Below the pieces are notes generated by a model. That model saw only the letters and a program-made list of their open reading frames with translations. It did not search any database and had not been told where the DNA came from. 64,000 nt of DNA from Neurospora intermedia (lineage: Eukaryota > Ascomycota > Sordariomycetes > Sordariales > Sordariaceae): NCBI GenBank assembly GCA_037102815.1, contig BTPP01000001.1:6163001-6227000 (forward strand), given 5' to 3'. Each line of letters starts with the position of its first letter. Position 1 is the stretch's first letter. Made by a program: the position numbers and the translations under genes. Positions 35,120-47,569 of this stretch are shown in pieces.

Positions 35120-36640
35120 GCAATCTAGAGTAGAATAGTAAATATAAAAGAGTCGATAAAAAAGGTCTATATTAATATTTAAAATAAGTATAAAGATTTA
35201 GTAAAAATTCTTAAATAAATATAAATTAAAGTAAATAAAAATTAGGTAAATATTACTAAGTTAGTACGTACTTTATAAATTATATATACAGGGATAAGGA
35301 AGATATTAGTAGATATAGAGGAAATAAAAAGGTAATATAAAGAAATTAATAATAAAAGCGGTACTTCCAATAAGGAAAGGAATACCTCTTAATACTATAA
35401 ATTAATATTAAATAAGTTTAGATACTATTTAAAAATATATAACCTCTCGACCTATTACTATTTCTCCGACTATTTAAATATATTATATTATATAGTAGAA
35501 ACTAAAATATAGACCTAAAGAATAAAAATAAAAATTTAGTTCCCTAAAGTATAATTTTTCCAACCTTCTTAAAATACGCCCGGCGAAAAAGATAAGGAAT
35601 AACCTACCGCCGCTACTACTACTACTATTATTATTACTCCCTAAAGAAGATTAATTAATAAAAAATATACAAAATTTTAAATAGTCCGCTCTTTTTAATA
35701 AGTATTACAAACTCCGGCTATAAATAAAGATATAATTACTATATTAGCGTAGGATAGAAAAAATATTTTTCCCCTATTTATATTCCCTTTTAAAGCTCGT
35801 AAAAAGATTCTAAAATACTTATTCGTATTTAATAAGCCCGTTTATATAAAGTACTTCTAAATTAAATAAATCTATTCTATACGTTATAATACCCGCGGAT
35901 AGGGATACGGGGGTAATAGTAATAAAAGTAAAGAAGAATATACTAATATAATAATTATTTTACGAATATCTTATTAAATACTAATAGAAGGCAATTTACT
36001 TCTTTATTCGCAAAATTAATTCGTTTACTTATTGCGAAACTTTATTTATACTAAAATAAATTTCGCTTCTATACTTAAGGAAGCGTAGAAATCCCTAAAG
36101 AAAATCAAGGGTCGTAACCTATTATTATTATTCCCCTTATAAAGAAGATTAGTAAATAGAAAGTATATAAACTTTTAAATAGTCTACTCTTTTTAATAAA
36201 TATTAATATAACGCTAGAGGCTCCTTCTATTATAAAGTAACGCTAATTTAATTACGTATTATTATTACTCTCGTTTTAAATCCTACTACTATTTAAACTA
36301 CTAATATATATTTATATAATATTTAATTATTATAAAGCAATAGGAGCTTCCGGATTAGCGCCCGTCAATCGACTATTAATTCCAACTTTAAGGTAAATTC
36401 CGCTATACTATTTATTATTTATATTTTTTATTTATAATAAATTTAAAATCTAATAAGTATTAAACGGTAATTCTCTCTCGGAATACAACGGACTCGTACC
36501 TACCCCAAACCTAATCCCCGCTAATTCTATACGTAGCAGTAATAGTATTAGTACTACTTCCCGTACTATAATTATTACTTCTAAACTCTAGAGCTACTAT
36601 ACTTTAAATTCTATTAAAAAGAGATATAGAAATGAAAAAA
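35120..36640 (+). pseudogene. Decayed gene resembling fungal 2EXR/F-box-like proteins
   Basis: The + frame opens with a helical, lysine-rich part and then a Thr-rich stretch (AATTTTIIITPQRR). The segment at about 35745-36110 has the order F-P-F-K-A-R-K-K-I-L-K-Y-L, later L-R-I-S-Y-Q-I-L-I-E-G-N-L-L-L-Y-S-Q-N-Q-F-V-Y. This fits the L-P-x-E-I-R-x-x-I-Y-x-Y-L...C-R-Q-I-x-x-E-A-x-x-L-L-Y-x-x-N-T-F pattern of the very abundant fungal 2EXR-type proteins of unknown role. The copy has RIP-type stops. A Ser/Thr-rich tail reaches about 36600. A 70-base duplication flanks the domain. Confidence 0.45.
35640..36210 (+). repeat. Pair of ~70-bp direct repeats inside the relic gene
   Basis: AAAGAAGATTAATTAATAAA at about 35642 and AAAGAAGATTAGTAAATAGA at about 36142 begin two similar blocks. 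Both continue through TTTTAAATAGTC and CTCTTTTTAATAA. The intervening 430 bases hold the 2EXR-like segment. Confidence 0.6.
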
Positions 36641-36804
36641 GAATATTTAAGAATCTTCTTAAGATCTTTGAGAGGCAATTTCACTTTTATTAAAGTACGT
36701 AATACGTAATAATATTAATACCTACCCTTATACTAAATATAGAAAGAATATTTAAGAATAATCTTTTTAAAATTTTTAAAAAGTAATTTTACTTTAGTTA
36801 GAGT
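36630..36804 (+). repeat. Left part of a palindrome-bearing tandem array
   Basis: One and a half units of the array seen at 51351-52275 lie here. Each has GAATATTTAAGAAT, then CTTCTTAAGATCTTTGAGAG, a palindrome segment and ACGTAATA. The array is interrupted exactly at the LTR beginning at 36809, and resumes after 51350. Confidence 0.8.
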
Positions 36805-36808
36805 ATAT
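36805..36808. repeat. Target-site duplication of the third element, left
   Basis: ATAT here and at 51351-51354 flank the element. Array units elsewhere read GAGTATATAATACG without interruption, supporting a 4-base duplication. Confidence 0.7.
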
Positions 36809-37351
36809 TGATGTGGGGTGGTTGGTTCTTTTTTTCTGTTTTTTCTTTTCTTACTTTGAACTTTTGCTTTTAAATAATGAGTGGAGGTATCAAGGCCTTA
36901 GCTTATTATACATTGAGGAGTAGATCTACTGCACTAGTCGGTTAGGACCCTAGGAATATACTAAGTAGAGAAAGGGATATAAGGAGGAGATCCCGAACTG
37001 AGAATAGGTAGATGGATAGGCACTCCTAATTAGATAATACTTTTTCCTCGAAAATAGACTAAGAAGTTCCGCTCCCAAAATTATAGAGTTATCGTTGAAT
37101 ATTCCAATAATAGTAAGCTCAATAATCTTTCTATAACAAAACTAACTTTTAGACTTATTTAACCAACTAGGACTAATAAGAAGGGTTTTATCCTTCTCGT
37201 TAGTTTTAGGTAGTAGTTAACGAACTATAGTATTATTATTCTATTTTAATTCCTAAGGATAAAGGTTATACCTAACTTTAGATTTGCTCCTCGCTATATT
37301 TAGGTATAATAGGGCGCTTTTCTTTATTAGTATAGTTTTTACTCTATTTCA
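36809..37351 (+). repeat. 5' LTR of the 14.5-kb Gypsy element
   Basis: This 543-base repeat starts TGATGTGGGGTGG and ends TCTATTTCA. It is colinear with 50808-51350 and, inverted, with 55539-56081. The start retains several G residues lost in the other copies. Confidence 0.9.
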
Positions 37352-37899
37352 AATAGTAATAAGGACGAAATAAATTTCAAACTCCTAATTAAACTAGCTA
37401 ATACGAACTCAAAAAATTCCTAGAAAGGAATTCTTAACGATATAGAAGTTATTTTCGAAAACCTTAGAATATTAATTTAAACGCTAAAAACTAAATAGTA
37501 AAGAGCTAATTAATTCTTCCGGTAAAGGAGCCTTTTATTCAATTCAACGGAAATTTTAATTCCGGAAATATCTAAATCTCCGCTTCATTAACTAATTTAT
37601 AATTTACCGGTAATAAACTATAGATACCTTAAATTATTATACTTATAAAACCAAAATAGAAACCCCTTACTTTATAATTTTAAGACCGATTATAATAAAG
37701 AAAGAAGATAAGATTAGACTAGAAAGACCCCGAATAGTACCCAGAAAGAAAAATTAAATAAAGAACGACGGTCGAGAAAAGGGTCTATATAAATCTACCC
37801 CTTACTAAATAATATTCGGTATTCGGACACTTATACGCTATATATAGAACTAGCGCTTCGAACGGCCGAAATTACTATAGGACTAATAATTATATTATT

Positions 37900-39250
37900 C
37901 CGCTCCCTACTTAATATTTTTAAAGTAACGTAAATAACGTTTTATAAAGCTAGTAAAGTAGGCGAAAAGGTAGTATTAATAATCCTAATTCGCTAATTAT
38001 ATTATTCGTTAGACCCTTAGAATTTAATACCTATATAAGACCCTAAAGATTAATTATTATAGTTATTAAAGTACTTATATAAAGAAGAAAGAATTAAAAA
38101 AAAGTACTAAATTAATTCCTTACTAAGAAAGGAAGAAAAGAATATTACTATTTAGTACTAATATTATAAGCTATAAAATTATTATTAAAATCCCTATAAA
38201 TCCTAACTACCTACTATATTAAATACTAATAGTACTCCTATTAATAAAACCCCTTTAATTAATATTCCTATTCGCCCGGGTAAAGTATCCCTTAACGCTA
38301 TTACTACCCTCCTTGCGAATAACGCTACTTTTATTTAAGAAATTCTCTTAAAGAAAAAGTTCAATAGAAAAAGAGTCTCTAAATATATTAAATTATTCGA
38401 AGAAGAAGTCGGTATTTATAAATTTAAAGATAATAAATTTAAAATTAGTATTTAGTTTTAATAGTATAAGAAGGAGCCTAAAGATATTAATAAGGGTCTC
38501 TTTTATAATTTTAAAATTAAAAATACCGCTACTTAGAAAAAATTTACTAAAAGATTTAAAACTATCTATAGAGTAAAGGATTCCGAATAAATAGATAGTA
38601 CATTTACTACCCTAAAGAAATTCTATACTAAACGTATCCTTTATTAAATAAATAAGATTATCGATACTATTCTTACCTATTTAATACTATTTATTCGTTA
38701 AAAGGCGTAGGATTAGAATAGCGTTAATTGTAACGCTATTAAGAACTTCTATAGGAAATTATATATCGATATAAAATATATAATTACTACCTTCTTATAG
38801 AAATTGAAGGAGGAATTCTATATTATAGAGTAGACTAAATTCTCTTAATCCCTAAATAAACTCGTAATAGAATAGTTTAATAATATTAATTCTAATACTT
38901 TATTAAATATTAATAGTAATAATAAGGAGGAGATATTTATTAAAAAGTATAAATATAAAGCTAAGCGTATAATTAACCTAGATAGTTCTTCCGAATCCTC
39001 CGAGGAAGATACTAATTCTAAGGTCCCTATTAAAAAAACTATTATAAAGGTATAAATCCCTACTAAAACTACTCTAATTCTTAATAAAAAGACTATAAAT
39101 AATCTAATTAATTATATAGAATAATTAATAATTACCCGAAGCGCTACTTTTACCCTTCAAATTTAATAGTAAGCCCCTCTCCTTTAGTAGCCCGCCCTTC
39201 GCTAGCCTATTCAATTTACGAATCTTTAAACTAATATTATTTAAATTAAT
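37900..39250 (+). pseudogene. gag-like region of the 14.5-kb Gypsy element
   Basis: The + frame is readable, with a basic, helical composition between 38270 and 38830 and a Lys-rich and Ser-rich part near 38940-39010. Position between the 5' LTR and polymerase suggests gag; no zinc knuckle was identified. Sequence from 39250 to about 41950 is less legible and should hold the rest of gag, protease and the polymerase linker. Confidence 0.45.
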
Positions 39251-41969
39251 ACTTTATATAGAAGAACTAAGAGTAGATAGAATATAAAGAAAAACGATAG
39301 AGGAGGGTATTAATAGTAATACTATTAATATAATCTATTCGGTTATTATATTTACAATTACAAATAAAAGGAAGTTAATTATAATTATAATATTACTAAT
39401 TAAAAATTTACTAATTAGAATAGAAGTACGAATACTATAGTATTTATAGGCTCTAGGATAGATTATACTAATAAAATCCTTAGGGATATATATTTTCGAA
39501 TATTTAGTTTAGGCCGATTAAGGGATACAATCCGCTCCCTTATAGTTCTAACTATTAATTACCCTAATTATTAGAAGTTTAAGAAGTAGGAATTTAAAGT
39601 TTAATAATAGTATAATCTATAGAATATATTATTTATCCTAATCTTTAATTTACTTTAGGATTTTAAGTAGGCTAAATAATATTAGGATTAAATCTAAGCT
39701 AAAAACGGTTCCCCTATTATTATTATTAATTATATTTTAATAGAGGTATTTAAAGAATTATATAAAATATCCTCTCTTGCCCGGGAATAAGTAGCCTAAA
39801 TTTATATAATCGTCGCTAATCCTAATAAAGCTACTAGAATAAGGGAATTCTCTAATATAAATATAAATTAAAAGGAAATTAATACTACTTTCTAAAATAC
39901 TATAATAGTAACCGGCGAATTAAAGAGGCCTAGGACCGATAATATAGTACTAAACTCTACAACCACCCCTCCTTTTACCCTAATCCTTCGTCCGTCTACT
40001 ACGGAAGTACTTAAATTAGCCCCTAAATAATTTAAAATTATTTTAAATAATAAAGTTCGAACGTATTTATTTACTTCTATTAATAAAGTACTAGAACTAT
40101 AACCTAAAAAGGTTTTATTCGTATAAAAGGAGGAAGGAACGGATTAAATAGACGTAAAGGATATCCGGATTTAAAATAATATTTTAGATATAAAAGAGAT
40201 ATACCCTATAGTTATTAAATTTATAAATACTAAAATTACTATTACTATTAAAAATATTGTCCGAAATAACCCTATTAATATTCTAGCTATTTATAATTAA
40301 ATTAAATAACTCTCTAGGGTTCCTTATAGTAAGGACGGGATCCCTACTATATAATTTAAGTACTATAATAGTACAACCCCTAATAATAATTCGGAAACTA
40401 ATAAGTTCGTTCCTATTAAGCCTAATAAAATACAAATCTATAGTATATTTATAAATAGATAGGAGCCTAGGATAAATATATTAATAAATTTAATTAAAAT
40501 CGCTTTAAGGAATAATAGCCCTATATTTACCCAACCTTCCTTAGAAAATAATATTTTCTCTCTATTTAACTAGCAAAATATTAAGGATTAGAGAAAGAAT
40601 AGATTTATACTATTATATATCGTCTCTCCTTAGGATACTTTAATTCTTACTATAAATTAAATAAAATTTATTAATAAATCCCCCCTTATAGAGGGTAATA
40701 TTATACGTCTCGCCCCTTTACTTACGTTTTACATATTAATTAAATTCTAAGGAAGAAAGAAGATCGCTATTCTATTAAATATAAATATTAAGTATAATAT
40801 TATTTATAAGGTATTGGTAGATTTGCTAGGATTCTAGAGTATTACTATAGAAATCTCTAATATTAATAATAATAGAGGAAGGAAGGGGTTTTTTAGTAAG
40901 ATTTATAAAAAAATTTAATTGTTCGATAAGGGGTAGGAAATTTATTTTTTTATTATAGAGTAGGCCCTACCGAACTATAATATTATTTTAGGGTTACTAT
41001 TTTTTTAAAACGCTAAAATCTATATAAAATATAAAGAAAGTAGAAAGAACTATACGGTTATAACGTTCGATAGGATAGTAATTTATATTACCCTAATTAT
41101 TAATTTAGAAATTCTCGGGGGAAAGTAAGGCAACGGGTAAAAGGTTTAACTCTTTTACTATTATAATAGCCTTATATATTAAAAGGTAAGGAAGTAAATT
41201 TAGTAAGAATTATATAGAAGAAATTACTTTATTAATAAATAAAAGATAATAGTTAGAAAATATCCTAGAAGAAAATAATAAATAAATTACCCCCCTTAGT
41301 AATAAAATAATAGAAGATTTAATAATCTTCCTAGAAAAGGAATAAACTTTCTTAATCGGCCTACAAAGTCTAAATATCTCTTAATAAGCTCGTCGTTATT
41401 AGAAAAAACTTATTTTAAAGCTAATAAGGACTACTAAATAAAATCTCCCGTTAATAGGGTATTTACCTACGTTAAATAAGTATAAGAAGGCTTAGAAGGA
41501 GTTAGAAGGCGCTAAGGGAAAATTAGAATATATAACTATATAGATTAATATAATATATAAACGAGCGGTACAAAAAGTAAACCTAATTAATAATATTGTA
41601 TTAGATAGGTTAAAGCTTAGAAGAAACCCTAATTAAAAGGAAAAGAAATTAGCAATAGTAAAGGAATAGATTACCTCTACGTTTAAAAATTATAATTTAA
41701 AATAAGACTACTATATAATACTAAAATTTATAGAATTAATCCGAAGATTACGCTTAATAGAAGAATAATTCTAAACTTTACTAAAAATAATCTAAAATAT
41801 TCTAAATAAAAGAGAAATCGAACTATTTACTTATATCCTCTTTAATAGAGAGTAAACTCTAACTTAAAATTTTATTAAATATAAAAAACTAGACCCTAAT
41901 ATTATCCTACTATAGGAAATCCGTACTATCCTTTACTCTATATAGTAAATAAAAACTATTCTAATCCCG

Positions 41970-42480
41970 AAAACCCTCTATAATAAGGTATACAACCTAT
42001 TAAAGGACCGAATTAAAAAAGGGATTTTAGAAGAGAATTATATAGTATATAAAAATAATTAATTTTTAATTATAAAGAAGGATAGTAACTTATATTTTAT
42101 TAATAACGCCTAGCGGATTAATAAAGTAATTCTCTATAATATTAACCTACTCTTAAATTACGAAGAATTTAATAAAGTATTTAGAAGCTATAAAATAATA
42201 TCCCTATTAGACCTTTTCTTAGGGTACAACTAAATCCCCCTCGACGAAGTAAATTATAATTTTACTATTTTCTTAATCCCTATCGGCTATTTCCGAATAA
42301 TTATTCTACTATAAGGAAGTATAAACTCCGTTACCTAATTTATAAAAATAATAATAAAAATACTATATAATTTAATTCTTAACGTTTACTAACCTTACTT
42401 TAATAATATTTATATTAAAGGGCTTCAAAGTAATTATAGAAAGGAGTAGATTGGTATAAAAGGAATTAGGAAGTATATAT
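41970..42480 (+). pseudogene. Reverse transcriptase region of the 14.5-kb Gypsy element
   Basis: In the + frame the blocks Y-N-L-L-K-D-R-I-K-K-G-I-L-E, F-L-I-I-K-K-D, R-I-N-K-V, L-L-D-L-F-L-G-Y, I-P-L-D-E, G-S-I-N-S-V and V-K-G-like spacing occur in Gypsy order. It is decayed but clear. Confidence 0.85.
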
Positions 42481-43009
42481 TAGAATATTTTATAAATATT
42501 AATAAAATATTTATTAATATAGAATTAGTAGGAGGGATAATCGTAGTTATAAAATCCTAATAGTACTAAAAGGAAGCGGTACTAATAGGGTACTTATATA
42601 TACTAAATAGAAGGGCACTAACTATAAATAAAGTTATAAAAATTAATAAATAAATTTACTATAAATATTAAACTAATAAGAAAAGAAAGGAGTTAGAATA
42701 AATTTACGCCTTCCTAAGTATTATAGAGTACTATAGAATTTAAATTAGAAGGTTCGGAATTATTATAATCCCCTTCTATAACCTAACTAAAAAGGATATT
42801 AAATTTTAATAAATACTAAACAAATAATTTATAATAAAATATTTATAATATATAATTACTATAGTACTAATCCTTACTACTCTAATATATAATAATAACC
42901 GTTACAAAACGATTTTCCTTATAGTTAATATATTATTAAAAGGTTAGGGTACAATTCTAGAATAGATCGGCCTAGACGGAAAATAATATTTATACTAATT
43001 CGAGAGCGA

Positions 43010-43300
43010 AATTTAGTCCGGTATTAAAAAGAAGTATAATATTACAAAAAAGGAATTTCGAAGATTCCTCTATACTTTAAAACGTTTAAAAAGGTATTTA
43101 TTTAACACTTACTTTATAATTAAAACCGACGCTATAATTCTAATTTACTAATTAAATAGGGCTATAAATAATATATTTAGCGCACTACTAATATAATAGA
43201 TTACCTAAATAAAAATCTTTAACTTTAATATTAAATATATTTTAAAAAATAAAAATATAGTAACTAACGGCTTATTTTATAAACCTCCTAAGCCTACTAA
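43010..43300 (+). pseudogene. RNase H region of the 14.5-kb Gypsy element
   Basis: The + frame reads K-K-Y-N-I-T-K-K-E-F-R-R, then a T-D-A segment, then I-F-N-F-N-I-K-Y-I and G-L-F-Y-K-P-P. These are the usual blocks leading into the integrase. It is decayed. Confidence 0.8.
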
Positions 43301-43599
43301 CCTCTACGAATAAATATATAAGGAGAATATTAATAATTTTATAAATGCGCAAATCTATTTTATTTTTATTATATATATAAATAACCCTCAACTAATACTC
43401 TAAAGGGAATAATTTAAAAAGTCGGAAAAGATCGCTAAATACCTACTAACTTACGAAATACCCTTAAAATTAAAAGGAACCGCTATAAAACGTTAATTCC
43501 GAACTAATACTATTAAATTTATAGTATATAATAGGGTCCTTTAATTACGCCTTATAAATTCGACCCAAAGCCCGAAATAACTAATTAATAGTCTAAAGG

Positions 43600-44450
43600 A
43601 ATACTAATAAATTATATCCTATTACTATAATAAGGTAGAATATAAAGGCCGAGAAGGGATATACCGCTATATTATAGAATACTACTATTAGAAGGGAATA
43701 TATATTTAAATAGAGGAACTAATCCGTTTATACTCTAATTACTAAATATTTAACCCTAAACAATTTAAAGATAGTTACTAATAGATTTACCCGAACTCCT
43801 ACCCCTTTAGAAAATAAATATTAGATATTTAGTATCTCCTAAGTACAAATAGTAAAAAAATCCCTCTATTAGAAGTTAAAGACAATTTAATAAGTTATAT
43901 AAAAGCCACCCTACTCTTTATAACTTTATTAAATAAAGTAAAAGACTTCTTTAAATTCCTATTCCTAAAATAGGAATATCCTCTAATAATTTTAATTAAT
44001 AGCAATACAAAATTCCAAAAGGCTATTACTAAATACTTATTCTAACTAGGGATCTTTAAAGAATCTATTACACCCTATAATTTATAAATTAATAATATAA
44101 ACGAATAAAACTATACTATAATCGCTTTTTCATTTATAAAAATAATTAATAAAAGTAGTACCAATTAAAAGAAATATTTACTTTATATTCTCTTTATAAA
44201 CCGGACTATAGTTAGAAGAAATTATAAATATACTCCCTTCTAGCTAATATACAATTATAACCTAATATTACTAATTAAATTTAACCTACCCTTTTAGCGA
44301 ATTACTAATTAAAAGAATAATAATAGAATAATAACTAGGGAGGAATTAATTAATATAGTTACTAAAATATATAAGGACTCTAAGTATAGATTTATATAGG
44401 CCGTAAAAAAAATCGCTACAATAAAGGAAATAATAGCTAATTACCGTAAT
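43600..44450 (+). pseudogene. Integrase region of the 14.5-kb Gypsy element
   Basis: An N-terminal zinc-binding-type segment near 43640-43760 (G-R-E-G-I-Y-R-Y-I-I-E-Y-Y-Y) is followed by core blocks near 43860-44110. These include an S-x-T-x-F-x-A-I-T-K-Y-L segment. It is decayed. Confidence 0.75.
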
Positions 44451-45479
44451 AAATAAGACTAGTGGAAAATACAATTTAAAAACATTTAGATTAAAATCGG
44501 CAATTTAATTCTAAAGTATAATAGTATTAGAAGGATCGATATAAATTTTATAAGGAAGCTTTTATATTAATAGTAAAACCCCTATAGAGTATACCAGATT
44601 TCTAGTTCGGGAAGTATATATTATATTAGCACCTTAGATAGGATATAGTTTAATAAACCTATAAATATTAGGAGGATTAAAAAATTTATAATTAAAGATA
44701 GAATAATATTAAACGCTAAGAATTTAAATATAATATTTAGTAGGGAATAAATTTTACCCGAAGACGGAGGAAGTTAAAGAGACCCTAAACCGGCTAATAA
44801 CGGATTACTTATAGAAGAAACTCTAAAACGGGTACTATAATACAAACTTAAAGAAAATATAATTATAAAGAAAAAGAAAATAAAGTAGAATACTTTTAAG
44901 GATAAAATACGGAAAGATCTAATTTAAATTAAAATTAAAATTATAATCCCTAAGGGGAAACCCCTAAAAACGTAAACAAATCCCAAGGATTAACTTAACG
45001 CCCCGCTTATATACCCTAAGGATAAGTAAATTTATACTTAATATTCAATAATTAACGTACTATAATAAAACTAAAATAACAACGCTATTTCCTTATATTA
45101 CCTTTTCCTTATATATTTTTCCTTATATTTATTTTTCTTTACAAATTTATATTTTATATATTTATAATAGTATTTTTTACTTTTAATATTTTATTTTTCT
45201 ATTTTCTAACGAAGGGAAGTCCTTACTAGTTTTATAATATAAAGGATATTAAATTGAACCGACCCTAATATAATAATACTATATAGTAAAGTTATAAAAA
45301 TAGGTATAAAGCGGATTTATATTATATAATTAACGGACTGGTAATTTTAAGGATATATAATTATTATATTTTATTATTATTCTACGTAATTTTTAGCGAA
45401 AGTAGTAAATTGGGCTCTTACTACTTTCGAAAGGAAGATTAAATACTATAAATATATTAAGGAATAAGGGAAGATCCTA

Positions 45480-47500
45480 ACCTAAATATAATATAGTAAG
45501 AAATCCGCCCCCTCCCCCTATATTATAAATTACTCTCATTAGACGAGGAAATAAATATAGGATCTCCTTTATCTTTAGAACCGTATATATATAAAGGAGA
45601 AACTTTATAATTAATAGTAGATTACGAATTTGTATTATATTACTTATTACTATCCTTATTAAATTTAATACTAAGAAAGTACTTATTAAAATCTTTAGGG
45701 AAACGAATATTATCGTTTATATTTAACTATCCGGACGGATCCGAAATTTAGTCCTTTAAAAGGAACTTCGGAAATTTAGGAAGAGGAATTTCCGGGAATA
45801 GAACTTTAAAATCCGTATAATTATTTAAAGTATTACTATTTAAATTAATATTATTAACCTCTATATTACTACCTTTTATATTCTATTTACTATTATAGTA
45901 TTCTAATTCGGTACCTTTAGGGATAAACAAAAGGAAATTTACCTAGGCTCTAATTATAAGTTCGTCTACGTTATAGGAATTTATACTATTATTTTTAGTA
46001 ATAGTAATACCTAACCCCTCAATATCCTTCTTACCCTACTTCTTACTAAAATAGCCTAATTTACAGCTTTTTAGAATTATAGAAGGGGGAGTAATATCTT
46101 TCTCAACTACGGATATACTAACTTTATACAAATTTATATTTTTCTCTCTATTATTATTACCGGACGAATTTTTAACGTCCGAAATATTATTATTTATACC
46201 CTAATCTTTATCCTCCTTAAAATTATTATTAAAACCCTATTAAAATAAAGAATCGTCCTAAGTAAATAATTTTAATACTTTATAACTACTGTAAATAATA
46301 GCTCCTTTTCCCTTTAAACCTAACTATTTATATTTAAAGGTAGCGTATTTAAATTATATCTTTTTATTAAAAGGGATCCGATCCTTAAAGGATACTTAAT
46401 CCGATTAATTAATATTATTAATAATTAAGAAATTTCTACCCTAATTTCAATTATTTAATAATATTCAATAAAAATTAGTATATTATAGCTTATATTGGGC
46501 GAGGAATTTTGAATACTCTAAATTAATCGTAGAAGATATATATTAGGTAGCGGATTTGCCGAACTACGTATAATTACTATAAATCCCCCCTTTAATATTT
46601 ATTAATATAGAAATATAATTAAGAAAGGGCGATTAAATATTAGGAGTTTCCTATTTACTAACGGAAGTAAAAATAGATATAAACGTTTTTTAGAATTGTT
46701 CGAAATAATAGGAATAAGTATATTAATTCCTAGAAAGGGTAATAATTAGTACGAAAGAAAATATAAATTAGGGAAGAATAAATTTATATAGGATACTAAA
46801 TCTCTAAATAAATAAAACTAAAATATACTCCTTCTTAATACAAAGAGAATTCGTATAATACCCCTAGGGCTAACCGCCTTTCTTCTTAATAAAAACCCTT
46901 TAGGAAAGATACTTCTTAATTTTAGAATTTTAAATATAGGAGAAAATTACCTTATAATACTTATTAACTATTTTAAATACTAATATAAAACGGCGGAGAT
47001 TATTAATATCCTTTAAAAACTTCTATTTAAAATATATCGAGCTAATTATAGTAGGATATTTTAAAAAGAAAATTTCTACCTCCTTAGTAAAGAAATAATA
47101 GTAAGGATTATACTCTATCCTTTAAAGACTATCTTCAGAGAATAGACCTAAAGATAAATTAATAAAAACTTTTAATAGAAGCTAGCGCTTACTATTAGGG
47201 CGTTCGTTAAAATATTTTAAATTATTCTTAATCTTTAGAGGAAAAGTAGGAATAGGGTTAATTAATAGAGGAACCGATAATCTTTTACTAATAATAAAAA
47301 TAAACTTTAGAATATTAATATTCGGCTAAAGATTTTTACTTTAAAATTTAAGAAAAATCTCCCCTATTTAAATTGCAGCCTAAAAAAAGTTAGAAGTATT
47401 AAGAAAGGAATTTTCCAATATAATATAAATTTATACTACTAAAAAGAAAGAGTTAGAAAATACTTTACGAGTAATTATTAAGGAAAAGTTAATAGAAATA
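45480..47500 (-). pseudogene. Antisense accessory frame in the 14.5-kb Gypsy element
   Basis: On the minus strand, opposite to gag-pol, this interval has a long protein-like frame. It is also legible in the second copy (+ strand, about 60285-62305), where segments such as KNIKGLGITITKGSSIDSYN and a Ser/Asn/Asp-rich region can be read. No family was recognised. Its presence in both copies argues that it belongs to the element rather than being a late insertion. It is broken. Confidence 0.55.
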
Positions 47501-47569
47501 TAAGTAAGGAAGAGAGGAAGATAAAAGAAGTAAAAAGAAATTAAATACCTACTAATAAAAGCGGGAAGA

